Of a DNA stretch of 64,000 nucleotides, positions 17,053-26,016 are shown in pieces; positions within the stretch are counted from its first letter, which is position 1; every line of letters starts with the position of its first letter. A model generated the notes under the pieces. That model ran no database searches and was not told the DNA's origin. It was given only the letters and a program-made list of their open reading frames with translations. The DNA is from Bacteroidaceae bacterium. Lineage in GTDB: Bacteria > Bacteroidota > Bacteroidia > Bacteroidales > Bacteroidaceae. The DNA lies in assembly GCA_017503065.1 (NCBI GenBank), contig JAFVTT010000001.1, forward strand, positions 1-64,000, written 5' to 3'. The position numbers were made by a program, and so were the translations under genes.

Positions 17053-18018
17053 TTAAAAATGTTCATTTTGCCCCTTATTGCGCTTTTTTGCCTTGTTTAC
17101 TTCGCTTCTGGGGTGATACATAAGGACTTGTTCGCGTAAATGGGTGGTGTCCAATTGAAGGTACACTTCTGTTGTCCCCAGACTTTCGTGCCCCAGCATG
17201 TCCTGTACGGCGCGCAGGTTGGCACCGCCCTGCAGCAGGTGGGTGGCAAAACTGTGGCGGAATGTATGAGGTGATATTTCCTTGGTTATTCCAGCCTGGG
17301 CCGCATATTCACGTATAAAGACAAAAAGTGATATGCGTGACAGGGCCTTGCCTCTGGTGCGGGATACGAAAACATGATCCTCATAACCATGTTGTATGTT
17401 TATGTGTTTGCGAATGTCGAGCCATATCTTCAGTTCCTTTATCGCCCTTGGGGAAATGGGGACAAGCCTTTCCTTGCTGCCCTTGCCATGAATGCGGATA
17501 AAGCCTTCCTCAAGGAAAAGGTTGGAGATAAGGAGATTTGTCAGTTCGCTGATGCGAAGTCCGCAACTATACAGCACCTCTATGATGCAGTGGTCCCTGA
17601 CTCCTTCAGGCTTGCTCATGTCTATGGCGGCAAGAATGTCGTCTATCTCCCCGACGGAAAGGACTTGCGGCAGACGATGCCCGATTTTAGGTGATTCAAG
17701 CAATTCTGTCGGGTCTTGCTCTATTTCCTTTTCAAGACATAGGAAACGGTAGAACGAACGTACGCCGCTGAGTATGCGGGCAAGACTGCGGGGAGAAATG
17801 CCCTTGTCTCTGAGGCTGCCGGCAAACAGGTCAAGTTCGCCCAATGTGACGGAGCGGAAGTCTATGCCGTTGTCTGCATAAAAATTAAACAGTTTTTGCA
17901 GGTCCTTGCAATATGCATCCAGGGTGTTCGCGCTATACGAGCGCTCAAGTCGCAGGTATTGGATATATCTTCTGACGATATCCCGGGATACGTTTCCCGT
18001 GTTGCTTATATTCGGCAT
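17053..18018 (-). CDS. xerD: Tyrosine recombinase XerD
   Basis: XerC/XerD resolve chromosome dimers at dif during division. The 321-residue protein has the SAM-like N-terminal core-binding domain (YIQYLRLERSYSANTLDAYCKDL) and the catalytic domain with Arg in CGLRISEL, Lys in GKGSKERLVPI, HTFRHSFATHLL, the GHESLGTTEVY segment and the nucleophile Tyr. All active-site residues are present. The location between housekeeping genes, with no attachment site nearby, argues for the chromosomal XerD rather than a mobile-element integrase. XerC is the alternative. Confidence 0.9.
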   Translation of the reverse strand: MPNISNTGNVSRDIVRRYIQYLRLERSYSANTLDAYCKDLQKLFNFYADNGIDFRSVTLGELDLFAGSLRDKGISPRSLARILSGVRSFYRFLCLEKEIEQDPTELLESPKIGHRLPQVLSVGEIDDILAAIDMSKPEGVRDHCIIEVLYSCGLRISELTNLLISNLFLEEGFIRIHGKGSKERLVPISPRAIKELKIWLDIRKHINIQHGYEDHVFVSRTRGKALSRISLFVFIREYAAQAGITKEISPHTFRHSFATHLLQGGANLRAVQDMLGHESLGTTEVYLQLDTTHLREQVLMYHPRSEVNKAKKRNKGQNEHF

Positions 18019-18114
18019 GTCTTTATATGGTCTGTGTGCTGGGAACGTTATTGCCCTGCAATGTTTTTTGCTACATCACCCGTGCAAACGCTTGGTGATA
18101 GTGTATTTTTTTCG

Positions 18115-18122
18115 TATCTTTG
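18115..18122 (+). promoter_or_regulatory. -7 box of the aroQ unit
   Basis: TATCTTTG, 25 bp before the aroQ ATG, is a perfect Bacteroidetes -7 box. It serves the rightward run aroQ to yifB, divergent from xerD. Confidence 0.65.
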
Positions 18123-18146
18123 AACTCGCAAATATACGTAAATATT

Positions 18147-18569
18147 ATGAGAATTCAAATCATCAATGGTCCCAATCTGAACCTGTTGGGCATCAGAGAG
18201 CCTGAGATTTATGGCAAGAAGGGTTTTGAGGAATATCTGCACGTCCTGCGCAACGCATTTCCAAATATCCGCATTGACTACTTCCAGAGCAATGTGGAGG
18301 GGGAACTGATAAACAAGATACATGAGGTGGGCTTTGACCTGGACGGTATCGTGTTGAACGCCGGTGCCTATACACATTACAGCCTTGCCCTGATGGACGC
18401 CATCAAGAGCGTGAACATTCCTGTGGTGGAGGTGCATATCAGCAATGTGCACCAGCGTGAGGAATTCCGCCGCCATAGCGTAATCAGTCCTGCCTGCAAG
18501 GGAGTGATTTGTGGCTTCGGCCTGGACAGTTACCGCTTGGCCATAGAGGCTTTGCTGCACATGAAGTAA
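18147..18569 (+). CDS. aroQ: 3-dehydroquinate dehydratase, type II
   Basis: AroQ dehydrates 3-dehydroquinate in the shikimate pathway. The 140-residue protein carries the type II signatures GPNLNLLGIREPEIYG, the catalytic His region LNAGAYTHYSLALMDAI, and EVHISNVHQREEFRRHS. The ATG at 18,147 is preferred because the family begins directly with MRIQIINGPN; an earlier in-frame ATG would add a nine-residue tail and fall too close to the promoter. Confidence 0.96.
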   Translation: MRIQIINGPNLNLLGIREPEIYGKKGFEEYLHVLRNAFPNIRIDYFQSNVEGELINKIHEVGFDLDGIVLNAGAYTHYSLALMDAIKSVNIPVVEVHISNVHQREEFRRHSVISPACKGVICGFGLDSYRLAIEALLHMK

Positions 18570-18593
18570 AACATAATTTAGGAAAGGAGACGT

Positions 18594-19223
18594 TTGGGCG
18601 ACCTTGATTCTTACATTCTCTCCCACATAGATGCAGAGGGGGAGTATCTGCACAGACTTTGGCGTGACACCCAGTTGAAACTGTCGTACGGCCAGATGGC
18701 CAGCGGACATTTGCAGGGGCGTCTGCTGAAGATGCTTGTGCAGATGATACGTCCGCAGCGCGTTCTGGAACTGGGCATGTTCAGCGGCTATTCGGCCCTG
18801 AGCATGGCAGAGGGACTGGAGGATGGTGCGGAACTGCATACCTTTGAGGTCTTTGACGAGATGGAGGACTTTGCCCGGCCATGGATAGAGGGCAGTCCCT
18901 ACGGGCACTTCGTACACATACACATCGGCGATGCCAAGGAACTCGTGCCGCAGATGGACGTGGAGTGGGACATGGCATTCATAGATGCCGACAAGAGGGA
19001 GTATGTGGAGTATTACGAGATGATCCTGCCCCGTTTGCGCAGTGGTGGCTACATTCTGGCCGACAATACCCTTTGGTACGGACGCATCACGGAACAGGCA
19101 CGCGAAAGTGACCTCCAGACCCTTGGATTGCAGAGGTTCAACGACCTTGTGGCGGCAGACAACAGAGTGGAGAAGGTCATACTGCCCCTCAGGGACGGTT
19201 TGACAATTATCAGAAAGAAATAG
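18594..19223 (+). CDS. SAM-dependent O-methyltransferase (family 3, caffeoyl-CoA type)
   Basis: A class I methyltransferase of 209 residues. The SAM-binding motif VLELGMFSGYSALSMAEGL, the metal and substrate residues in MAFIDADKREYVEYYEMILPRLRSGGYILADNTLW, and overall length match family 3. The start is TTG at 18,594 after a purine-rich stretch (GGAAAGGAGA) that can serve as a ribosome binding site. In Bacteroidales this gene commonly sits near aroQ and rbfA. The natural substrate is unknown. Confidence 0.88.
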   Translation: MGDLDSYILSHIDAEGEYLHRLWRDTQLKLSYGQMASGHLQGRLLKMLVQMIRPQRVLELGMFSGYSALSMAEGLEDGAELHTFEVFDEMEDFARPWIEGSPYGHFVHIHIGDAKELVPQMDVEWDMAFIDADKREYVEYYEMILPRLRSGGYILADNTLWYGRITEQARESDLQTLGLQRFNDLVAADNRVEKVILPLRDGLTIIRKK

Positions 19224-19241
19224 ACACATTATATATTATAT

Positions 19242-19574
19242 ATGGAGACAACAAGACAACAGAAAATAGCACGATTGATACAGAAGGAACTGAGCGACAT
19301 GTTCCAGAAGCAGACGGCCGGCATGCGTGGCGTGCTGGTAAGCGTCAGCGCCTGCCGCATCAGCCCCGATATGAGTGTCTGCCGTGCATACCTTAGCGTA
19401 TTTCCCAGCGACAGGGCAGAGGAAATCGTTGCCAACATCAATGCCAACGTGAAGTCCGTTCGCTACGAACTGGGTAACCGTGTGCGCCTGCAACTGCGTA
19501 TCATCCCCGAACTGAAGTTCTTTGTGGACGACAGTCTTGACTATGACGAGCGCATAGGCGAACTGCTCAAATAA
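19242..19574 (+). CDS. rbfA: Ribosome-binding factor A
   Basis: RbfA assists late 30S maturation and 16S 5'-end processing. The 110-residue protein shows the KH-like family pattern: RQQKIARLIQKELSDMF at the start, GVLVSVSACRISPDMSVCRAYLSVF in the middle and LRLQLRIIPELKFFVDDSLDYDERIGELL at the end. It lies 18 bp after the methyltransferase and 21 bp before yifB, so all three are likely co-transcribed. Confidence 0.95.
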   Translation: METTRQQKIARLIQKELSDMFQKQTAGMRGVLVSVSACRISPDMSVCRAYLSVFPSDRAEEIVANINANVKSVRYELGNRVRLQLRIIPELKFFVDDSLDYDERIGELLK

Positions 19575-19595
19575 TAACAACCCAACCGCGTCATC

Positions 19596-21170
19596 ATGCT
19601 TGCCAAGGTCTACAGTGCGTCGGTCCAGGGATTGGAAGCCCAGCAGGTTACCATCGAGGTGAACAGTGCCCGGGGTATCCGTTTTGTTCTGGTGGGTTTG
19701 CCCGACAATGCCGTCAAGGAAAGCCACGAGCGCATAACGGCAGCCTTGGAGAACAGCGGTTTCCCCTTCCCGTGCAAGCAGATTACCGTTAACCTTGCCC
19801 CTGCCAACGTGCGCAAGGTGGGCAGCGGCTATGACCTGCCCATTGCCATAGGCATACTGGCCACGGCAGAAAAGGTGGACAGCAGCCGTTTGGACAAGAT
19901 AATGATGGTGGGCGAACTGAGTCTTGACGGTTCCCTGCAACCCATCTGCGGTGCTCTGCCCATTGCCATCAAGGCGCGTGCCCTTGGCTACGAATCCCTG
20001 TTCGTGCCCATGCAGAACATCCAGGAGGCTGCCGTGGTGGACAAACTTCAGGTCTATGGCGTCAGCAACCTTTCCGAGGTGGTGGGTTTCCTGAACGGCA
20101 CGTATCGCCTTGACCCGGTACAGATAGATACACGCAAGGATTTTTATGACCGCCAGTCACATTTCGACCTCGACTTTGCCGACGTTAAAGGGCAGGAGAG
20201 CGTGAAGCGTGCCATAGAGGTTGCCGCGGCAGGCGGACACAATCTCATAATGATAGGCCCTCCGGGCAGTGGCAAAAGCATGATGGCAAAGCGTTTGCCC
20301 GGCATCTTGCCCCCTCTTACCTTGCAAGAGAGTCTGGAAACCACACAAATACATAGCGTGGCAGGCAAACTTCAGGTTCCGCCTGTCGGTGCCGATGGAG
20401 TGCGCCATTGCTCGCTCATAGCTACACGGCCTTTCCGCAGCCCTCACCACACCATCAGTCAGACGGCCCTTGTAGGTGGCGGTTCCAATCCGCAACCTGG
20501 CGAGATCTCTCTGGCACATAACGGTGTGCTCTTTGCAGACGAACTGCCTGAGTTCCAGCGCCAGGCGCTCGAGGTCTTGCGTCAACCTTTGGAAGACCGC
20601 CATATCACCGTCAGCCGCATACAGGGTACGGTGGACTATCCCTGCAATTTCATGTTCGTGGCTTCCATGAATCCTTGTCCATGCGGATACTACAACCATC
20701 CCACCAAGGCATGCGTATGTACCCCGGGGCAGATTTCACGCTACCTTAATAAAATCAGTGGCCCTTTGCTCGACCGCATAGACATACAGTGCGAGATACT
20801 GCCTCTTTCATTCCAGGAAATCTCTACGGCAGCACCCGGCGAACCCAGTTCCGTCATCCGCGAGCGCGTCCTGAGGGCACGCAACATACAGGCCCAGCGT
20901 TTTGCCTCCATCCAGGGTGTGCATTGCAATGCCCAGATGTCGGAAAAGCATCTGCGCGAATACTGTGTTTTGGACACCGAGAGTAGCGAACTCCTGCGCA
21001 TGGCCATGGAACGCCTGCAACTTTCTGCCCGAGCCTACAGCCGTATCCTGAAGGTGGCGCGTACCATTGCCGACCTTGAAGGTTCGGAAAGCATACAGAG
21101 CCACCATGTTGGCGAGGCCATAGGCTATAGAAACCTTGACCGTAGCGACTGGGCGGAGAGAAGAGGATAA
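19596..21170 (+). CDS. YifB/ComM-family Mg-chelatase-like AAA+ ATPase
   Basis: ComM-like proteins are hexameric helicases that aid branch migration during recombination of incoming DNA. The 524-residue protein has the N-terminal ChlI-like fold (GLEAQQVTIEVNSARGIRFVLVGLPDNAVKES), the AAA+ core with Walker A GPPGSGKS, the RPFRSPHHT motif, a Walker B region with LFADELPEF, a cysteine cluster (MNPCPCGYYNHPTKACVC), and the C-terminal helical region (ARAYSRILKVARTIADLE). All are typical of YifB. A true magnesium chelatase is unlikely, as no tetrapyrrole genes are nearby. Confidence 0.93.
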   Translation: MLAKVYSASVQGLEAQQVTIEVNSARGIRFVLVGLPDNAVKESHERITAALENSGFPFPCKQITVNLAPANVRKVGSGYDLPIAIGILATAEKVDSSRLDKIMMVGELSLDGSLQPICGALPIAIKARALGYESLFVPMQNIQEAAVVDKLQVYGVSNLSEVVGFLNGTYRLDPVQIDTRKDFYDRQSHFDLDFADVKGQESVKRAIEVAAAGGHNLIMIGPPGSGKSMMAKRLPGILPPLTLQESLETTQIHSVAGKLQVPPVGADGVRHCSLIATRPFRSPHHTISQTALVGGGSNPQPGEISLAHNGVLFADELPEFQRQALEVLRQPLEDRHITVSRIQGTVDYPCNFMFVASMNPCPCGYYNHPTKACVCTPGQISRYLNKISGPLLDRIDIQCEILPLSFQEISTAAPGEPSSVIRERVLRARNIQAQRFASIQGVHCNAQMSEKHLREYCVLDTESSELLRMAMERLQLSARAYSRILKVARTIADLEGSESIQSHHVGEAIGYRNLDRSDWAERRG

Positions 21171-21302
21171 TACCGCCAATAGACAGACATATTATGCACA
21201 CATGGGTGCGTATGGAAAGGCGAAGACGAGTACATGACCATAGAATGCCTGTAGACCTAGGCAATATTGCAAGGGGACAGTTGATAAAATATCGGAAATC
21301 CT

Positions 21303-21333
21303 TTTGAAGAGAAACGAAAAAAGTGTAAATTTG
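21303..21333 (+). promoter_or_regulatory. Promoter of tdh
   Basis: TTTG at 21,303-21,306 and TAAATTTG at 21,326-21,333, 19 bp apart, form a full Bacteroidetes promoter 41 bp before the tdh ATG. Confidence 0.72.
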
Positions 21334-21374
21334 CTATCGGAAAACAGTATAACCAATCCATAAGACATAACACA

Positions 21375-22400
21375 ATGAAGGCATTAGTAAAGAAACTGCC
21401 CGAAAAGGGCATTTGGATGGAAGAAGTTCCCATGCCAGAGGTTGGCGTGAACGACGTTCTCATCAAGATTAAGAAGACTGCTATCTGCGGTACAGACTTG
21501 CATATCTACAAGTGGGACGAGTGGAGTCAGAAGACCATCAAGACTCCCATGACCATAGGCCACGAGTATGTGGGTGTTGTAGAACAGGTTGGTCCTGGTG
21601 TGCGTAACATCAAGGTGGGTGACCGCGTTACTGGTGAAGGTCACATTGCTTGCGGACATTGCCGTAACTGCCGCCGTGGCTTGCAGCACATCTGCGAGAA
21701 CAGCATCGGCGTCGGCGTTAACCGTGACGGTGCTTTTGCCGAGTATCTCTCTATCCCCGAGTGCAACGTGGTTAAGTTGGACGACCGTATCTCCGACGAT
21801 ATGGCTTCCATCATGGACCCCTTCGGCAACGCCACACATACCGCCCTGTCATTCCCCCTGTTGGGTGAGGATGTCCTCATTACAGGTGCAGGCCTTATCG
21901 GCACAATGGCCACCGCTATCGCCAAGTTTGCCGGTGCCAAGAACATCGTTGTTACCGACCTGAGCGACTACCGTTTGGACATCGCCAAGAAGATGGGTGC
22001 CACATGCACCGTCAATGCCGCCAAGGGCGAGACCGTGGCACAGGCTATGGAGAAACTCGGTATCCGCGGTTTCGACGTAGGTCTGGAAATGTCTGGTTCT
22101 CCCATCGCTTTCCGCGACATGGTTGCCAACATGTACAACGGTTCCAAGATAGCCCAGTTGGGTATCCTGCCTCCCTCAACTACCGTTGACTGGAGCGAGA
22201 TTATCTTCAAGGCCCTTACCATCAAGGGTATCTATGGCCGCGAGATGTGGGAGACATGGTACAAGATGGAGCAGATGCTCATCTCAGGTCTTGACCTTAG
22301 TCCCGTTATTACACACCGTTTCCCTGTTGCCGACTTCCAAAAGGGCTTTGACATCATGGAATCAGGACAGTGTGGCAAGGTGGTTCTGGAATGGGACTAA
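21375..22400 (+). CDS. tdh: L-threonine 3-dehydrogenase
   Basis: Zinc-dependent alcohol dehydrogenase family; oxidises L-threonine to 2-amino-3-ketobutyrate with NAD+. At 341 residues it matches the family length. The catalytic zinc ligands are visible as Cys38 ([10 protein letters not shown]) and His63-Glu64 (IGHEYVG); the structural zinc is bound by the [15 protein letters not shown] cluster; the Rossmann turn is in [11 protein letters not shown]. The usual partner kbl is not adjacent, but ridA and ilvA, also threonine-related, follow on the opposite strand. Confidence 0.95.
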   Translation: MKALVKKLPEKGIWMEEVPMPEVGVNDVLIKIKKTAICGTDLHIYKWDEWSQKTIKTPMTIGHEYVGVVEQVGPGVRNIKVGDRVTGEGHIACGHCRNCRRGLQHICENSIGVGVNRDGAFAEYLSIPECNVVKLDDRISDDMASIMDPFGNATHTALSFPLLGEDVLITGAGLIGTMATAIAKFAGAKNIVVTDLSDYRLDIAKKMGATCTVNAAKGETVAQAMEKLGIRGFDVGLEMSGSPIAFRDMVANMYNGSKIAQLGILPPSTTVDWSEIIFKALTIKGIYGREMWETWYKMEQMLISGLDLSPVITHRFPVADFQKGFDIMESGQCGKVVLEWD

Positions 22401-22429
22401 TAAGTATCAAATCGCATACTATATAAATT

Positions 22430-22483
22430 ACAAAGAAGCAAGCCGGATGTGCTCATGTGCGCATCCGGCTTGCTTCTTTGTTC
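22430..22483. terminator. Bidirectional terminator between tdh and ridA
   Basis: A perfect 20-bp stem (22,430-22,449 with 22,462-22,481) with a 12-base loop, with a T-rich strand end on either side, sits between two convergent genes and can end both transcripts. Confidence 0.9.
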
Positions 22484-22490
22484 GTACAGG

Positions 22491-22865
22491 TTACTTCACT
22501 GCTAAAACCTCTATTTCTACCAGTGCGCCCTTGGGCAGGTCCTTCACTGCCACGGCAGAACGGGCGGGGAAGGGTTGGGAGAAGAACTGTGCGTACACCT
22601 CGTTCATAGCCACGAAGTTGGCCATGTCGCTGAGGAATACCGTTGTCTTGACAACATGGGACAGGTCGGTTCCTGCTGCTGCCAATACCTGAGAGGCATT
22701 GGTGAGCACCTGACGTGTCTGTTCCTGGATGCCACCTTCTACGAACGCTCCTGTGGCTGGGTCGATGGGGATCTGACCGCTGCAGAATACCATACCATTC
22801 GCTTCTATTGCCTGGCTGTAAGGACCGATGGCGGCAGGCGCCTTGTCTGTGCTGATTACTTTCAT
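22491..22865 (-). CDS. ridA: RidA family reactive intermediate (enamine/imine) deaminase
   Basis: RidA hydrolyses the enamine/imine intermediates released by PLP dehydratases such as threonine deaminase, protecting other PLP enzymes. The 124-residue protein has the family hallmarks GPYSQAI, CSGQIPIDPATGA, the catalytic Arg in FPARSAVAV and the final GALVEIEVLAV. It lies directly downstream of ilvA on the same strand, separated by a repeat-containing 158-bp gap, which fits a functional pairing. Confidence 0.94.
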   Translation of the reverse strand: MKVISTDKAPAAIGPYSQAIEANGMVFCSGQIPIDPATGAFVEGGIQEQTRQVLTNASQVLAAAGTDLSHVVKTTVFLSDMANFVAMNEVYAQFFSQPFPARSAVAVKDLPKGALVEIEVLAVK

Positions 22866-22889
22866 AGGTTAAAGTTTTATAATAATGTG

Positions 22890-23023
22890 TTGTGTTTGGT
22901 CGGAGTTTTCGGAGTACTCAGAGTATTCGGAGTATTCGGAATTGGCGGACACGGCATGCCGTGTCCCTACCACGCTCTCGCTTACTCACAGTTTTCCGTT
23001 TTCAGCTTTCCGTTTTCCGTTCC
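22890..23023. repeat. Intergenic repeat island between ilvA and ridA
   Basis: The gap contains direct repeats of a CGGAGTATT motif (about 22,900-22,940), the 20-bp perfect palindrome GGACACGGCATGCCGTGTCC at 22,947-22,966, and T/C-rich copies of TTTTCCGTTTTC (about 22,990-23,020). The palindrome and the TTTTCCG motif recur at 28,930-29,052, the latter also at 24,233-24,350. Confidence 0.85.
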
Positions 23024-24226
23024 TCAGTACACCTGACACTGCGTACTGAAACCTGCCTCCATCAGGGCATTGCGGATAGCCTCGACGTGTTCGTGATTGC
23101 GGGTTTCAACCTGGAGTTGCAGGATGCAGTCGGTTACGCGGTTGGAGTCGTCGCTGCGCTCGTGGTTCACCTTCACCACGTTGCCACCCATGGAGGATAT
23201 TATCTGGCTGACGCCAACGAGCTGGCCGGGTTTGTCCTCGAGGGTAAGGGTCAGTTTGCAGATGCGTCCGCTCTTTACCAGACCTCGGTGGATGACACGG
23301 TTAAGGATGGTAACGTCCACATTACCGCCACTGAGGATGCAGATTGTCTTCTTGCCGGCAATGGGAACCTTGTTGAACATGGCGGCGGCAACCGCCACGG
23401 CACCGGCGCCCTCGACAACCATCTTCTGCTGCTCGATGATGGCAAGGATGGCGGCGCAGATCTCGTCCTCCGTTACGGTGACTATGCCGTCCAGATGCTT
23501 GTGGCACAGGTCGTAGGTCAGTTCGCCCGGCTGCTTCACGGCAATGCCGTCGGCAACGGTGCTGACATTGGGCAGGCGCATGATATGGCCGTCGGCAACG
23601 CTATGGTACATGCTTGGTGCTCCTGCCGCCTGTACGCCCCAGACCTCCACAGAGGGATTGAGGCTCTTTATGGCATAGGCAACACCGCTGGCAAGACCGC
23701 CTCCGCCGATTGGTACTATTACGCACCGGACATCGGGCAACTGTTCCAGCAGTTCCAGGCCTATAGTGCCCTGCCCTGCTATCACTTTCTCATCATCGAA
23801 GGGATGCACGAAAGTGTAGCCGTGCTCATCGCGTAACTTCAGAGCATGCTGATAGGCATCATCGTAAACTCCGGGCACCAGGCATATCTCCGCGCCATAG
23901 CGGCGTGTTGCCTCCACCTTACTGATGGGAGCACCTTCGGGAAGACATATGAGTGACTTCACCCCGGCATGTGTGGCACCAAGGGCGACGCCCTGGGCAT
24001 GGTTGCCTGCCGAGCAGGCTATAACGCCACGGGCCTTCTCCTCGTCGGAGAGTTGGGATATCTTGTAGCATGCGCCACGCACCTTGAAGGAACCCGTCAC
24101 CTGCAGGTTCTCGGGCTTCAGGTAGATGTCGGCATCCGGATTCAGGCGCGGTGCCTGAACCAGGTCCGTGCGGCGGATAATGCCGTTGAGCACATAACGT
24201 GCCTTGTATAGTTCGTCTAAGTTCAT
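23024..24226 (-). CDS. ilvA: Threonine ammonia-lyase
   Basis: PLP-dependent deamination of threonine to 2-oxobutyrate, feeding isoleucine synthesis or catabolism. The 400-residue protein has the PLP lysine at K48 in GSFKVRGA, SAGNHAQG, and the phosphate-binding GGGGLASG loop. A single C-terminal ACT-like domain (TLTLEDKPGQLVGVSQIISSMGG to the end) corresponds to the shorter class of threonine dehydratases; biosynthetic IlvA of E. coli has a double domain of about 514 residues. With tdh and ridA beside it, the locus handles threonine breakdown. Confidence 0.93.
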   Translation of the reverse strand: MNLDELYKARYVLNGIIRRTDLVQAPRLNPDADIYLKPENLQVTGSFKVRGACYKISQLSDEEKARGVIACSAGNHAQGVALGATHAGVKSLICLPEGAPISKVEATRRYGAEICLVPGVYDDAYQHALKLRDEHGYTFVHPFDDEKVIAGQGTIGLELLEQLPDVRCVIVPIGGGGLASGVAYAIKSLNPSVEVWGVQAAGAPSMYHSVADGHIMRLPNVSTVADGIAVKQPGELTYDLCHKHLDGIVTVTEDEICAAILAIIEQQKMVVEGAGAVAVAAAMFNKVPIAGKKTICILSGGNVDVTILNRVIHRGLVKSGRICKLTLTLEDKPGQLVGVSQIISSMGGNVVKVNHERSDDSNRVTDCILQLQVETRNHEHVEAIRNALMEAGFSTQCQVY

Positions 24227-24232
24227 CGATTC

Positions 24233-24350
24233 AAACGGAAAACGGAAAACGGAAAACGGAAAACTTTTTCAAACGGGAAGGTGAAAACCGAAGGATGAGT
24301 AATAAGCGAAGTAGTTTTCCGTTTTCACCTTTCCGTTTTCCGTTTCCTTA
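24233..24350. repeat. GGAAAACGG repeat and long imperfect hairpin
   Basis: The left arm contains about four runs of CGGAAAA (24,238-24,264), followed by a second arm reading the complementary TTTTCCGTTTTC pattern at about 24,313-24,345. The arms can fold into a long imperfect hairpin between ilvA and pepD. The right arm ends at the pepD stop. The motif matches those at 22,990-23,020 and 28,930-28,970. Confidence 0.82.
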
Positions 24351-25793
24351 AATGCTTGCCAGCAGAGCCTTGAGGAATGTCCAGAACTTCTCTACGCTGG
24401 GGATGTTGCAACGCTCGTCGGGAGTATGGGGAGAGCGCATTGTGGGACCGAAGCTCACAAGGTCCATGTTGGGATACAGGGCACCGATGATGCTGCACTC
24501 CAAGCCGGCGTGGCATACCTCCACCTTGGCATCTTCGTTGAAGCACTGCTTGTACACGTCCACCATCTTTGCCACGATGGGAGAGTCGAAGTTGGGTTGC
24601 CAACTGCCATACTGGCCGCCGAACTCCACCTTCATACCCACCATGCCGAAGGTGCATACCATCATCTCCTGCAGGAACTCCAACTGGGTGTCGCAACTGC
24701 TTCGTGCCAGGATGAGTATCTCGGCATCACCGCCACCGATATTGATGATGGCAAGGTTGCTGCTGGTCTCCACCACGGTGGGGATGCTGGGGATGAAGCG
24801 CAGGACGCCGTTGTGGCATGCCATGATGGCGCTGACCAGATTGTCCTGGATCTCCACGGGAACCTGCTTTGCGGGCAGTTCCACCTGCTCCATGCTTACC
24901 TCTATGGCGTGCTCCACGCCACGGTACTCGTCCACAAACTGCTTCTGGCAGAACTCGCAGAGTTCCTTCAGGTCCTCCACATTCTCCTTGGGCAGAGTGA
25001 GCACTGCCTCGGCGGTACGGGGGATGGCATTGCGCATGTTGCCTCCGTGCCATGTGGCCAGACGGGCCTCATCGTCCAGGATGGCCTGGCGGACGATGCG
25101 TGCCAGCAACTTGTTGGCATTGCCGCGGCCCTCGTTGATTTCCAAACCGGAGTGGCCGCCGCGCAGACCAGCCACGCTAACCTTGACGGCAACGTCCTCG
25201 GCATCGGTGTCAACCTCCTGGTACTTCATTGTGGCGGTGATGTTAACGCCGCCGGCACTGCCGATGACGAACTCGCCCATATTCTCGTTGTCGATGTTCA
25301 GCAGGATGTCGCCCTTCAGGGTGTCGGCACTCAGATGGTTCACACCGTACATGCAAGTCTCCTCGTCGGCGGTGATCAGAGCCTCCAGAGGTCCGTGCTC
25401 TATGTCCTTTGACTCGAAAACGGCCATGATGGCAGCCACGCCGATACCGTCGTCGGCACCCAGGGTGGTACCCTTTGCCTTGAGCCATTCACCGTCTACC
25501 CATGTCTGGATGGGGTCGGTCTCGAAGTTGTGGGTGCTCTCGTCTGTCTTCTGGGGCACCATGTCCATGTGCGCCTGCATCACGGCAGTGCGGCAACCCT
25601 CCTTGCCGGGAGTGGCGGGCTTGCGCATGACGATGTTCTCGGCATTGTCCTTGAATGCCTCTATGCCACGCTCGGCAGCCCACTGAAGAAGGAATTCCTG
25701 CACCTTCTGCAAATGTCCGCTCGGACGGGGCACCTGTGTAAGCAGATGGAAGTTCTGCCAAATCTCTCTTGGGTTAAGGTCGTTGATAGTCAT
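24348..25793 (-). CDS. pepD: Aminoacyl-histidine dipeptidase (M20 metallopeptidase)
   Basis: PepD (carnosinase-like) cleaves Xaa-His and other dipeptides, in the cytoplasm. The 481-residue protein has the M20 zinc-site residues: His and Asp in AVMQAHMDMVPQ, Asp in GADDGIGVA, Glu-Glu in TADEETCMYG, Asp in DNENMG, and the C-terminal His in MRSPHTPDERC. The length and LNPREIWQNFHLLTQVPRPSG N-terminus agree with the PepD/PepT-like dipeptidases of Bacteroidales. Confidence 0.93.
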   Translation of the reverse strand: MTINDLNPREIWQNFHLLTQVPRPSGHLQKVQEFLLQWAAERGIEAFKDNAENIVMRKPATPGKEGCRTAVMQAHMDMVPQKTDESTHNFETDPIQTWVDGEWLKAKGTTLGADDGIGVAAIMAVFESKDIEHGPLEALITADEETCMYGVNHLSADTLKGDILLNIDNENMGEFVIGSAGGVNITATMKYQEVDTDAEDVAVKVSVAGLRGGHSGLEINEGRGNANKLLARIVRQAILDDEARLATWHGGNMRNAIPRTAEAVLTLPKENVEDLKELCEFCQKQFVDEYRGVEHAIEVSMEQVELPAKQVPVEIQDNLVSAIMACHNGVLRFIPSIPTVVETSSNLAIINIGGGDAEILILARSSCDTQLEFLQEMMVCTFGMVGMKVEFGGQYGSWQPNFDSPIVAKMVDVYKQCFNEDAKVEVCHAGLECSIIGALYPNMDLVSFGPTMRSPHTPDERCNIPSVEKFWTFLKALLASI

Positions 25794-25974
25794 AATATTT
25801 GGTTTTAGGTTTGTTTTAATAGGAGGTTAGGGGTTATAGAGGCTATAGGGGCTATAGAAAGCCTATGGTTGTGCGCGCCCCTCTCGAGGCGAAGTCTATC
25901 GCTTCACGTTCCGATGGCCTTCGCAACACGATGCGAGGACCGTTGCTTCACGAGGCGTTCCCCATACCCCTTTT
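25794..25974. other. Intergenic region upstream of pepD
   Basis: A gap of 181 bp. It contains short direct repeats of GGCTATAG/GGGTTATAG (about 25,832-25,860) and then a GC-rich stretch with no gene. It abuts the 42-bp repeat that encodes the end of the neighbouring gene. Confidence 0.5.
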
Positions 25975-26016
25975 CTACACACTCCCTCCCATAGAGGGGA
26001 GGGCCGGGGAGGGGTC
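25975..26016 (-). repeat. Interspersed 42-bp repeat, copy 1
   Basis: On the minus strand it starts GACCCCTCCCC and ends with GGGAGGGAGTGTGTAG. A second copy at 28,891-28,932 matches at 38 of 42 positions. This copy supplies the last codons and the stop of the flippase-like gene at 25,975-27,000. Confidence 0.9.

Noticed and set aside
17053..18018. XerD as a phage or integrative-element integrase
   Set aside because: No attachment repeats, tRNA target or mobile genes lie nearby, and the sequence fits chromosomal XerD.
18594..19223. A missing ATG start indicating a truncated methyltransferase
   Set aside because: TTG at 18,594 with a purine-rich upstream region gives full family length, so no truncation is needed.
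24352..25686. Long open frame opposite pepD
   Set aside because: A shadow of a GC-rich gene; composition is Ser/Arg/Pro-rich with no domain, while pepD has intact active-site motifs.
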